In this document: piece by piece, positions 1-6,191 of the stretch | How the letters are laid out: every line of letters starts with the position of its first letter | Numbering within the stretch: the stretch's first letter is position 1 | Assembly: GCA_031550915.1 (NCBI GenBank) | Contig: JAVBOF010000017.1 | Span: forward strand, 1-12,525 | Length of the DNA: 12,525 nt | Source of the DNA: JAVBOF01 sp031550915 | Lineage (GTDB): Bacteria; Bacillota; Clostridia; Christensenellales; MGBC116941 | Direction of reading: 5' to 3' | Program-made: the position numbers and the translations under genes | The notes under the pieces: model-generated | What the model saw: the letters and a program-made list of their open reading frames with translations, nothing else | The model's database searches: none | Told to the model about the DNA's origin: nothing

Positions 1-531
1 TGGAACCCGGTATTCGAAAAGACATCGGTAATGATAGGAAGCGTAAACACGACACTGGGATGGTTATCGTTTATAACGCTTACAGTTAAAGCACTGATAA
101 TGGTTGGAAGCGTATCCGTTATGATGCAGATAATCGGCGAGGGCGGGCTGCCAAAGGCAATGGCAAAATCACATTTCCCCGTCGCGCTGCAAAACATGTT
201 TTTGCTTATATACAGGTATCTGCATGTCACCATGCAGGAAGCAAAACGATCCGCCCTGGCGTATAGCCTGCGGTCCGGCGGCGTTAGGGGCATACGCCCG
301 AAGGATTGGGGATCGTTTGGCGGTGGACTGCTACTGCGTTCATTAAAAAAATCTTCCAGTATCCAAAAGGCGATGGTCTGCCGTGGCTATACGGGCGATA
401 TCGTTATTGCCGGAGACGCGGGAAAGCTCTCTTTGACCGATGTCTTGTTTTTTGTCTGCTGGATAGCGGTTTTTGCCGGAATAAGGTTTTTGAATATTGG
501 GGTTTTGACTGGCAGGCTATTTGGATTATAA
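1..531 (+). CDS. cbiQ: CbiQ/EcfT-family ECF transporter transmembrane (T) component, 5' partial
   Basis: The reading frame is open from base 1, so the N-terminus lies outside the window; about 176 C-terminal residues are visible. It begins inside the protein with a NPVFEK segment, as CbiQ proteins have near a helix start, followed by hydrophobic helices. It carries the two cytoplasmic coupling motifs of the family: the Arg-rich helix around EAKRSALAYSLR and the later SIQKAMVCRGYTGD segment, which matches the 'AMxARGYxG' signature. A last hydrophobic helix closes the protein. In ECF transporters the T component links the substrate-binding S unit to the ATPases. The next gene is a CbiO-type ATPase 7 bases downstream, as in cbiMNQO or nikMNQO operons, so the substrate is probably Co2+ or Ni2+; the substrate-binding genes would lie upstream of the window. 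The family call is firm, the metal is inferred from family resemblance. Confidence 0.88.
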   Translation, partial: WNPVFEKTSVMIGSVNTTLGWLSFITLTVKALIMVGSVSVMMQIIGEGGLPKAMAKSHFPVALQNMFLLIYRYLHVTMQEAKRSALAYSLRSGGVRGIRPKDWGSFGGGLLLRSLKKSSSIQKAMVCRGYTGDIVIAGDAGKLSLTDVLFFVCWIAVFAGIRFLNIGVLTGRLFGL

Positions 532-538
532 TATTAGG

Positions 539-1243
539 ATGGACGTATTGATAAAGACCGAAAATCTATGCTATAGCTATTCGGATGGAAGCCGGGCGTT
601 GAACGGTATCTCATTTGAAATAAGAGCTGGCCAGCGAGTCGGTATAATCGGCGCGAACGGTGCGGGCAAAACTACGCTTTTGCATCTGCTCTGTGCGGCT
701 GAGTATCCGACCGAAGGCCGTATATTCTTGGATGGCAGGGAAATTGATAAGAAGGGTGCCAAAGAGGTCCGGCAGAGGGTAGGCTTGCTGTTTCAAAATT
801 CTGATGACCAGCTTTTTACAAACAGCGTATATGATGATATAGCTTTTGGGCCAAGGCATATGGGTCTGGATGACGAGGAAGTCCGAAGCAGGACAGCCGG
901 CGCTATGGAAAAGACCGGCGTTATGCCCTATGCTGATAAGCCGCCTTACCACCTTTCCGGAGGTGAAAAAAAGCTTGCGGCTATAGCTTCTCTGCTTTCT
1001 ATGCAGCCGGATATACTGCTTTTAGACGAGCCCTCCGGCGAACTGGATCCGCGCGCGCGGAGGGAGTTTATCGCATTGATAAAAGGTATGGGACAAACGA
1101 TGATGATCGCTTCGCATGATATAGACCTCATCCGCCAAGCCTGTGACAGGACGATAATAATCAAAAAGGGCGAGATTATGGCCGACGGGCCTACGGATAG
1201 AATATTGGATGATGAAGAGCTTTTGCTTAAAGCAGGTTTGTGA
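539..1243 (+). CDS. cbiO: Energy-coupling factor (cobalt/nickel) transporter ATP-binding protein CbiO
   Basis: This 234-residue ABC ATPase powers the ECF transporter whose membrane unit is encoded just upstream. Seen motifs: Walker A GANGAGKT (residues 38-45), Q-loop at Gln86 in LLFQNSDDQLF (the QNxDDQ pattern typical of CbiO/EcfA), signature LSGGEKK (139-145), Walker B plus D-loop LLLDEPSGELD (about 160-170) and the switch His in ASHD (His193). In the signature helix the usual Arg of 'LSGGEKKR' is replaced (EKKLAAIA), a minor variation. Only one ATPase gene follows cbiQ, which fits a dedicated (group I) metal transporter more than the shared EcfAA'T module. I chose ATG at 539 because family members start about 10 residues before the NLxYSY motif. 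An in-frame TTG at 521 overlaps the cbiQ end and has a GGCAGG four bases before it, so a start coupled to cbiQ six codons earlier cannot be excluded. Confidence 0.92.
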   Translation: MDVLIKTENLCYSYSDGSRALNGISFEIRAGQRVGIIGANGAGKTTLLHLLCAAEYPTEGRIFLDGREIDKKGAKEVRQRVGLLFQNSDDQLFTNSVYDDIAFGPRHMGLDDEEVRSRTAGAMEKTGVMPYADKPPYHLSGGEKKLAAIASLLSMQPDILLLDEPSGELDPRARREFIALIKGMGQTMMIASHDIDLIRQACDRTIIIKKGEIMADGPTDRILDDEELLLKAGL

Positions 1244-1250
1244 TATTCTA

Positions 1251-1272
1251 TTATTGGTCAGATTTCCAATAA
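1251..1272 (+). other. Short AT-rich hairpin between cbiO and the zinc-ribbon gene
   Basis: A perfect seven-base inverted repeat, TTATTGG (1251-1257) and CCAATAA (1266-1272), with an 8-base loop, lies right after the cbiO stop. No T-run follows, so it is not a standard intrinsic terminator. It may slow 3' exonuclease decay of the transporter mRNA, or be chance in an AT-rich spacer. Confidence 0.25.
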
Positions 1273-1300
1273 ATATCTATGTAACAACTGGAGGCCTATT

Positions 1301-1561
1301 ATGGAAAACATGAAGTTTTGTCAAAGCTGCGGGATGCCTTTTGATGAAAGTCACAGCAATTTGACTGCAAAAGAGAAGGATGGCAGCAATAGCGTTTACT
1401 GCACATATTGCTATAAGGACGGTGTGTTTATTCATCCGGATGAAAATATGGATGATGTCATTGAAACCGGAGTTCCGCATTTGGCAAGGAAGATAGGTGA
1501 AGATGCAGCGCGCAAGCAATTAGCCGAGTTTCTACCCACTTTGGAAAGATGGAAGAAGTAA
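1301..1561 (+). CDS. Small zinc-ribbon protein (putative zinc ribbon, Zn_ribbon_2-like), 86 aa
   Basis: The protein has an N-terminal zinc-binding knuckle pair: FCQSCGMPF (Cys7, Cys10) and YCTYCYKDG (Cys34, Cys37), separated by a short polar loop. The CQSCGMP start and the CxxC-YKDGxF second half match the 'putative zinc ribbon domain' family found alone or at the ends of transcription regulators. The C-terminal 40 residues are predicted helical and charged, ending ERWKK, with no membrane segment. A strong GGAGG (1290-1294) six bases before the ATG fixes the start. It lies 57 bases after cbiO and 28 bases before mnmE, all on the same strand. Its function is unknown; a link with the upstream metal transporter is possible only from position. 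It has no visible DNA-binding domain of its own. Confidence 0.82.
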   Translation: MENMKFCQSCGMPFDESHSNLTAKEKDGSNSVYCTYCYKDGVFIHPDENMDDVIETGVPHLARKIGEDAARKQLAEFLPTLERWKK

Positions 1562-1589
1562 AAGCCCAAAACTGGCCGGTTGAGAAAAA

Positions 1590-2960
1590 ATGATTGTTGA
1601 ATACGACACGATATTTGCATTGGCTACGCCGCCGGGAATAGGTGGCATAGCAATAATACGCATAAGCGGCGCAAGGGCGAAGGACGTGCTCGAGGCCGTT
1701 TTTTTGCCTGCGGGCAAATGTGACTATGCAAGCCATATGATGTATTACGGAACCTTGACATATAACGGAGAGGTAGCGGACGACTGCATGGCTGTCTATA
1801 TGCATGCTCCAAAGACCTACACCGCGGAGGATGTTGCGGAACTGCATCTACACGGCGGGAGGATACCTGTGAAAAAAGCCCTGGATATTTTATCGGCTTG
1901 CGGACTGAGGATGGCGGAGCCGGGAGAGTTTACAAAAAGGGCTTTCTTGAATGGAAGGATAGACCTTTCGCAATCTGAAGCGGTAATGGACTTTATAAGC
2001 GCTACCTCGGAATTCGGTGCAAACGCCTCACTTATGCATATGCGCGGTCAGCTTTCGAAAAAATTGGAACCTCTGAAAGACGAGCTTCTGGGTATATTGG
2101 CTCAAATAGAGGCGTGTGTGGATTATCCAGAGGAGGATATGGATGAGGAGGTTTTAGGCGTAGCATTCAAAGCGATCGACACTGTCTGCCCGGAGATACA
2201 GAGTTTGCTAGATACGGCAGATTTTGGCGCTATTGTGCGTGAAGGAATATCCGTAGCCATTGCGGGAAAGCCGAACGTCGGAAAATCATCTTTGCTTAAC
2301 GCACTTTTGGGCAAGGAGCGCGTTATTGTCACGGATATACCCGGAACCACAAGGGATACTTTAGAGGAATACTACGTCCACAAAGGGCTGACGATACGTT
2401 TTATAGATACGGCCGGTATCCGCGAGACCGAGGATAAAATTGAAGGTATTGGAGTAGAAAGATCCAAACAGGCAATAGAGCAATGTGATGTTCTGCTTCT
2501 GGTTGTGGACGGCGCGGACGGTATAGACGATGAGGATATTGCCGTGTTTGACAGGGCGAGAGGGAAAAATACCCTGGTGCTCATAAATAAATCGGATAAA
2601 AAACAGAAGGTCTCGGATGAGCAGGTGCAAAATGCTTTTCCCGAAGCTTCTCGCGTGAATATATCCGCTAAGGAGAGCAGCGGCCTGGAAGAACTTTTGG
2701 ATAAGGTCTATGCTATGGCGGCAGACGTCACAATGATAAATTCAGATATCATTATTACGAACGCCAGGCATAAAAAATGCCTGCAAACTGCAAACGACGC
2801 CTTGAACGACGCGAAAACGGCGATTGGCGAGAAAACTGAACCGGACTGCATATCCATAGACGTCCGAAATGCGTGGCACAGCTTGTGCGAGATAACAGGC
2901 GAAGCCTTAGACGAGGATGTGATAGACAGGATTTTTGAAAAGTTCTGTCTCGGTAAGTGA
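1590..2960 (+). CDS. mnmE: tRNA uridine-5-carboxymethylaminomethyl modification GTPase MnmE (TrmE)
   Basis: MnmE, with MnmG, installs the (carboxymethyl)aminomethyl group on wobble uridine 34 of certain tRNAs. At 456 residues the length is normal. In order: the N-terminal tetrahydrofolate-binding dimer domain (DTIFALATPPGIGGIAIIRISG, about 6-27; the PGEFTKRAFLNGR block, about 111-123), a helical domain, and an inserted G domain with G1 GKPNVGKSS (226-234), G2 TTRD (253-256), G3 DTAG (273-276), G4 NKSD (333-336) and G5 SAK (359-361). The C-terminal helices end in FCLGK, keeping the conserved Cys453 of the CxGK tail. All catalytic motifs are intact. The Shine-Dalgarno site before ATG 1590 is weak (TTGAG close to an A-run), so translation may benefit from coupling to the zinc-ribbon gene 28 bases upstream. 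mnmG, the usual next gene in Firmicutes, is not present downstream. Confidence 0.98.
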   Translation: MIVEYDTIFALATPPGIGGIAIIRISGARAKDVLEAVFLPAGKCDYASHMMYYGTLTYNGEVADDCMAVYMHAPKTYTAEDVAELHLHGGRIPVKKALDILSACGLRMAEPGEFTKRAFLNGRIDLSQSEAVMDFISATSEFGANASLMHMRGQLSKKLEPLKDELLGILAQIEACVDYPEEDMDEEVLGVAFKAIDTVCPEIQSLLDTADFGAIVREGISVAIAGKPNVGKSSLLNALLGKERVIVTDIPGTTRDTLEEYYVHKGLTIRFIDTAGIRETEDKIEGIGVERSKQAIEQCDVLLLVVDGADGIDDEDIAVFDRARGKNTLVLINKSDKKQKVSDEQVQNAFPEASRVNISAKESSGLEELLDKVYAMAADVTMINSDIIITNARHKKCLQTANDALNDAKTAIGEKTEPDCISIDVRNAWHSLCEITGEALDEDVIDRIFEKFCLGK

Positions 2961-3310
2961 TCCACCGGGGAATCATCATAGTTTTGCGTTAACATATCAT
3001 ATATATCAAACTAAGTATCATAAACAATCATAATGCGAAGGTGATGCTATCGCAAGCTATCGTTTTTCAAGATACGCGCAAAGATTTTTTACAGAAAAAA
3101 CAATGCAATTACGCTGCAAAACAAGGCGTGTTTTTGAAACTGGCTTGTAAGTGGGGATTGCAGAAGATTTTATTTGCGCAATATAATGGAGCATTAAATT
3201 TCCAAATATTTTTTGGATAATCATTTCTTTTTATATTTACTGTATACTAATACTATGTTATACTTTTTTTAACTGAGAAAACAAAAACCAGATGATTTGG
3301 AGGTATTCGA
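2961..3310. other. 350-base AT-rich intergenic region between mnmE and the acyl-CoA operon
   Basis: No RNA gene or riboswitch is recognised. Contents seen: a direct repeat of GCTATCG spaced by CAA (about 3046-3062); a small hairpin ACGC (3111-3114)/GCGT (3126-3129) followed by five T's (3131-3135), at best a weak terminator; a perfect TCCAAA (3201-3206)/TTTGGA (3212-3217) dyad about 20 bases before the downstream promoter, a possible operator; and the promoter at 3236-3264. A 58-codon frame runs from ATG 3044 to TAA 3220. Its AAGGTG abuts the ATG with no spacing and the product resembles nothing I know, so I do not call it a gene. Confidence 0.5.
3236..3264 (+). promoter_or_regulatory. Predicted sigma-A-type promoter of the dehydrogenase-thiolase operon
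   Basis: A -35 element TTTACT (3236-3241) and a -10 element TATACT (3259-3264) are separated by exactly 17 bases, in a very AT-rich stretch. Transcription would start near 3271 and give a leader of about 40 bases before GTG 3311, too short for a riboswitch. The match is 4 of 6 at -35 and 5 of 6 at -10. Confidence 0.55.
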
Positions 3311-4621
3311 GTGAAAGAAATAAAAACCGTAACCGTAGTGGGAGCAAACGGTTCTATGGGCTATTCGGTATCCGCCATCTTCGCGTCTTTTGGAAATGCA
3401 AAGGTATATATGGTTGCAAGGAAAAAAGAAGCGGCTGAAGAAGGCGCCAGACGTGCGGCCGGAACCGTAAAAGCAGATTCCATAAACGCAAATTTGATTC
3501 CCATGACATATGAGGATCTGCCTGTTTGTATTCCGGAATCGGACCTTATCTTCGAGAGCGTTGCTGAAGATATCGAGATAAAAAAATCTATTAACGCACA
3601 AATCGCCCAATACGCAAAAGAGGACGCAATTGTAGCTACGGGAACATCCGGACTCTCGATCGAAGAACTTTCGAATTGTTTTTCCGGCAGCATCAAAAGC
3701 CGTTATACGGGCACGCACTTTTTCAACCCTCCCTACAATCTTACGCTTTGTGAGGTAATACCTACGGAAAGCACAGATAAGGCTTTTCTTAAAGAGTATA
3801 AAGAATATCTTGCAAAGATATTGGTCCGCAGCATAGTGGAAATAAAAGACCGCCCGGGCTTCTTGGGCAACAGGATAGGATTCCAGCTTATGAATGAAGC
3901 TATCCAGTACGCCGAAAAGAACAAGGAATACGGCGGCATAGACTATATCGATGCTATTCTTGGCGGGTTCTCCGGCAGGGCGATGGCGCCGATCGTTACC
4001 GCGGATTTCGTTGGCCTGGATGTTCATAAGGCAATAGTTGATAATCTTTACGATAAGACAAATGATTATCTGCACGAAACATTTGTCCTTCCGGCATACG
4101 TTCAAGAGCTTATAGACCAGGGAAACCTTGGCGTCAAAAAGGGCATTGGCCTGTATCAGACCATAAAGGATGCCGATGGCAAGAGGAGCCGCAAAGTTTA
4201 CGATATCGCTACAAAGACCTACAGGGATCTCAAAAAGTACGATCTGCCCTTTGCAAACAAGATGATAGCGGAGCTTAAGATGGCAAATTACGAAGGCGCT
4301 ATGAATGCTTTGAAAAACGATGGCAGCCGCGAAGCGAAGATTTGCCTGACTTTCCTGTTGAAGTATGTCCTATATTCCGTAGTTACAGCGCTTGAAATAG
4401 CGGAAACGGTAAATGACGCGGATACCGCTATGACGACCGGCTTTAACTGGGCGCCTCCTTTGGGCGTTATAGAAGCTTTGGGCGGCGCTAAGGAAGTTAA
4501 AGCGCTTATCGAAGAGAATGTTGAAAAAGAATGGCTTGCTAAATTGGATTTGAACTCAATATTTGACAGGGAATTTAAATCGAATTACGATTTCAGAAAA
4601 TTCTTCAAGTCTAAGAAATAA
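3311..4621 (+). CDS. 3-hydroxyacyl-CoA dehydrogenase family protein (stand-alone, doubled C-terminal domain)
   Basis: This would oxidise L-3-hydroxyacyl-CoA to 3-ketoacyl-CoA with NAD+, or run in reverse, in the cytosol. The 436-residue protein has an N-terminal Rossmann domain (about 5-185) with dinucleotide loop VVGANGSMG (9-17), a SVAED stretch near 83-87, ATGTSGLSI (109-117), catalytic His136 in THFFNPP and Glu148 in CEVIP, and Asn187 in GFLGNRI. Two helical 3HCDH C-terminal domains follow (about 188-285 with GLDVHK and GVKKGIGLY; about 340-410), the layout of the N-terminal half of FadN/FadB-type fusions. The hydratase domain of those fusions is absent. The nucleotide loop has one residue more than the usual GxGxxG. 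The GTG start is fixed by GGAGGT (3299-3304) six bases before it. The thiolase gene follows after 12 bases, so the two form an operon. The acyl-chain substrate cannot be told from sequence. Confidence 0.88.
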   Translation: MKEIKTVTVVGANGSMGYSVSAIFASFGNAKVYMVARKKEAAEEGARRAAGTVKADSINANLIPMTYEDLPVCIPESDLIFESVAEDIEIKKSINAQIAQYAKEDAIVATGTSGLSIEELSNCFSGSIKSRYTGTHFFNPPYNLTLCEVIPTESTDKAFLKEYKEYLAKILVRSIVEIKDRPGFLGNRIGFQLMNEAIQYAEKNKEYGGIDYIDAILGGFSGRAMAPIVTADFVGLDVHKAIVDNLYDKTNDYLHETFVLPAYVQELIDQGNLGVKKGIGLYQTIKDADGKRSRKVYDIATKTYRDLKKYDLPFANKMIAELKMANYEGAMNALKNDGSREAKICLTFLLKYVLYSVVTALEIAETVNDADTAMTTGFNWAPPLGVIEALGGAKEVKALIEENVEKEWLAKLDLNSIFDREFKSNYDFRKFFKSKK

Positions 4622-4633
4622 GAGGTGCTATAA

Positions 4634-5884
4634 ATGAGTAATGTACATGTTCTGGGTGGCGCACAGACAGATTTTGAACGCAACTGGACCAAAGAAGGCA
4701 AGGGAATGCTTGCGTTGATGAGAGAGGTTATGGATGACGGATTGAAATCTGTTGGGATAACCTACGATGAGATAGTATCGCTGAACAAACAGGGGCGTAT
4801 CGGAGTTTTTGTCGGAAACTTTGTCGCGGAATACTATTGCGATCAAGGGCACCTCGGCGCATTATTGACAGAGGTTCATCCCGCTTTCTATGGCGTACCT
4901 TCCGCCCGTTTTGAAGCTGCATGCGCATCGGGTTCGGTTGCGTTGGACGCGGCCGTAACGAAGGTCCGTGCGGAGGATTATGATGTAGCTATTGCTATAG
5001 GCTGGGAGCTTATGAAGACCGTAGATACCAAAACATGCGGAGACTTCCTTGGCCGCGCGGCGTTTTACGAAACTGAAGGCCGCGGCGTTGAGTTCCCTTT
5101 CCCAAAACTGTTCGGAAAGCTAGCGGACAAACTGGTGGAGCGCTATCAGCTTGATGAAAACCGTTTTATGTCCAATTTGGCAACCATTTCAGCTATAAAC
5201 TACGGAAACGCAAAGCGCAACCCGCTTGCACAAACACGCCGCTGGTTTATGGATGAAAAACAGGCTAATATGAGGGGCACGGCAACAAACGCTCAAATAG
5301 GCGGATTGATAGCGATATCCGACTGCTCGCAGGTAACTGACGGAGCGGCGGTCGTTGTTATGGCTTCCGATAAATTCGTAAACGAAAGGTTCAGCGGCAA
5401 AAAGTTCCCCGTTGTTAAGGGATGGGGACATAGGGTAGCGCCGATGGAATTCACCAAGAAGATGGAAGAGAGCGACGGCAACGACTTCCTTATTCCGTGG
5501 ACGAGACAGACGGTAGTTGATGCCTATAGCCGCGCAGGCCTTACCGTAAATGAGATAGACTTCTTTGAAACACATGACTGCTTCACTTCGAGTGAATACG
5601 CAGCCATATCTGCGTTTGGCATAACCGCACCAAAGAACGAGTACCAGGCTATTGAAGACGGCGTTATCGCCTTTGACGGCGACAAACCGATAAATCCGAG
5701 CGGCGGATTGATAGGCGCTGGACATCCCGTTGGCGCAAGCGGAGTACGTATGATGCTGGATCTGTATAAACAGCTGACCGGCACTGCGGGTGGATATCAG
5801 TTGCAAAAAGATCTGAAAAACGGCATAATGCTCAACTTCGGCGGATCTGCAACTACCAACTATGCGTTTGTAGTTGGCAACTAA
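4634..5884 (+). CDS. SCP2-type thiolase (acetyl-CoA acetyltransferase-like)
   Basis: Thiolases cleave 3-ketoacyl-CoA with CoA to acetyl-CoA and a shorter acyl-CoA, or condense two acyl-CoAs in reverse. The 416-residue protein carries the nucleophile Cys97 in EAACASGSVA, an HDCF motif (His314, Cys316) in ETHDCFTSSE, and the NPSGGLIGAGHPVGASG block (about 354-370) with His364. The classical C-terminal CxG cysteine is missing; the matching stretch reads LNFGGSATTNYAF. HDCF in place of NEAF together with loss of the CxG Cys is the mark of the SCP2/SCP-x thiolase subfamily, in which the HDCF cysteine is taken to serve as the acid-base residue. AGAGGTG (4621-4627) precedes the ATG by six bases and overlaps the dehydrogenase stop. 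No small OB-fold DUF35 partner gene, often paired with such thiolases, is seen next to it. Chain-length preference is unknown. Confidence 0.88.
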   Translation: MSNVHVLGGAQTDFERNWTKEGKGMLALMREVMDDGLKSVGITYDEIVSLNKQGRIGVFVGNFVAEYYCDQGHLGALLTEVHPAFYGVPSARFEAACASGSVALDAAVTKVRAEDYDVAIAIGWELMKTVDTKTCGDFLGRAAFYETEGRGVEFPFPKLFGKLADKLVERYQLDENRFMSNLATISAINYGNAKRNPLAQTRRWFMDEKQANMRGTATNAQIGGLIAISDCSQVTDGAAVVVMASDKFVNERFSGKKFPVVKGWGHRVAPMEFTKKMEESDGNDFLIPWTRQTVVDAYSRAGLTVNEIDFFETHDCFTSSEYAAISAFGITAPKNEYQAIEDGVIAFDGDKPINPSGGLIGAGHPVGASGVRMMLDLYKQLTGTAGGYQLQKDLKNGIMLNFGGSATTNYAFVVGN

Positions 5885-5935
5885 TCAAAATATCAAAAAG
5901 AGCTGGTTGTAAGAACAGTTCTGTAAAGAAGCCAA

Positions 5936-5989
5936 AAAGCCTGCGATGAAAGCGTTTATACTTACGCCAATATCGTAGGCTTTGTTTTT
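5936..5989 (+). terminator. Rho-independent terminator after the thiolase gene
   Basis: A 12-base-pair stem is formed by 5936-5947 (AAAGCCTGCGAT) and 5972-5983 (ATCGTAGGCTTT) with a single G-U pair. The 24-base loop can fold again through GCGT and ACGC. The stem is followed by GTTTTT (5984-5989). It lies 52 bases after the thiolase stop and would end the dehydrogenase-thiolase transcript. Confidence 0.85.
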
Positions 5990-6019
5990 AGCTTACAAAT
6001 AGCCATTTAATTACAATTG

Positions 6020-6046
6020 AAAGGACCGTAAAAGTGGTTCTTTTTT
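6020..6046 (+). terminator. Second, tandem terminator-like hairpin
   Basis: An 8-base-pair stem of AAAGGACC (6020-6027) and GGTTCTTT (6036-6043), with one G-U pair and an 8-base loop, runs directly into a run of six T's (6041-6046). It sits 30 bases beyond the first terminator and would act as a back-up, insulating comB from upstream transcription. Confidence 0.55.
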
Positions 6047-6067
6047 GGGGAAAATAAGGTGTATATG

Positions 6068-6144
6068 AGGTGGTTTGTTCCAGAGTAAAATGGTAAATTA
6101 ATACTTGATTTAAGGGCTTTTCTCCACTTTACCACAAACCTCCT
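6068..6144. repeat. Imperfect inverted repeat upstream of and overlapping the comB promoter
   Basis: Left-arm segments AGG (6068-6070), GGTTTGT (6072-6078) and GTAAAATGG (6085-6093) are matched in reverse order by CCACTTTAC (6124-6132, one mismatch), ACAAACC (6134-6140) and CCT (6142-6144). The right arm covers the predicted -35 of comB and, read on the minus strand, holds two GTGG units spaced by TAAA. The transcript of comB starts downstream, so this would act as DNA (operator) or be a small palindromic element rather than part of that mRNA. Confidence 0.5.
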
Positions 6145-6157
6145 GATGTGCTATAAT
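6128..6157 (+). promoter_or_regulatory. Predicted extended -10 promoter of the comB-metG-tatD operon
   Basis: A perfect -10 TATAAT (6152-6157) is preceded by TGC, giving an extended -10 (TGNTATAAT), with a moderate -35 TTTACC (6128-6133) 18 bases upstream. Transcription would start near 6164, leaving a leader of under 30 bases. There is thus no room for a T-box or SAM riboswitch ahead of the operon that carries metG. Confidence 0.7.
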
Positions 6158-6191
6158 GAATCCTATGTGAAAATAAGTCTTGGAGGTCTAC

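Noticed and set aside
521..538. TTG start for cbiO at 521
   Set aside because: Adds six residues not typical of CbiO and overlaps cbiQ; ATG 539 fits the family start better, though the TTG cannot be fully ruled out.
3034..3067. Possible mnmE terminator (TGCGA/TCGCA stem, then a T-run)
   Set aside because: The stem is only five pairs with an 11-base loop, and the T-run starts eight bases after the stem, so it does not fit an intrinsic terminator.
3269..4105. Long minus-strand open frame of 278 codons
   Set aside because: It is fully antisense to the dehydrogenase gene, whose motifs, start site and promoter are clear. The translated product has no family features and is rich in Cys, Tyr and Arg as shadow frames are.
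5189..5806. Minus-strand open frame of 205 codons
   Set aside because: Antisense to the thiolase catalytic region with no recognisable motif or ribosome-binding site.
6020..6144. MraZ-binding repeat cluster
   Set aside because: Only single AAAGTGG units occur on each strand, one of them inside a terminator stem, and no mraZ or cell-division genes are present; kept only as a loose comparison.
5885..6191. T-box or SAM riboswitch controlling metG
   Set aside because: No T-box consensus is seen, and the predicted comB transcript leader is under 30 bases; metG itself follows comB after 14 bases.
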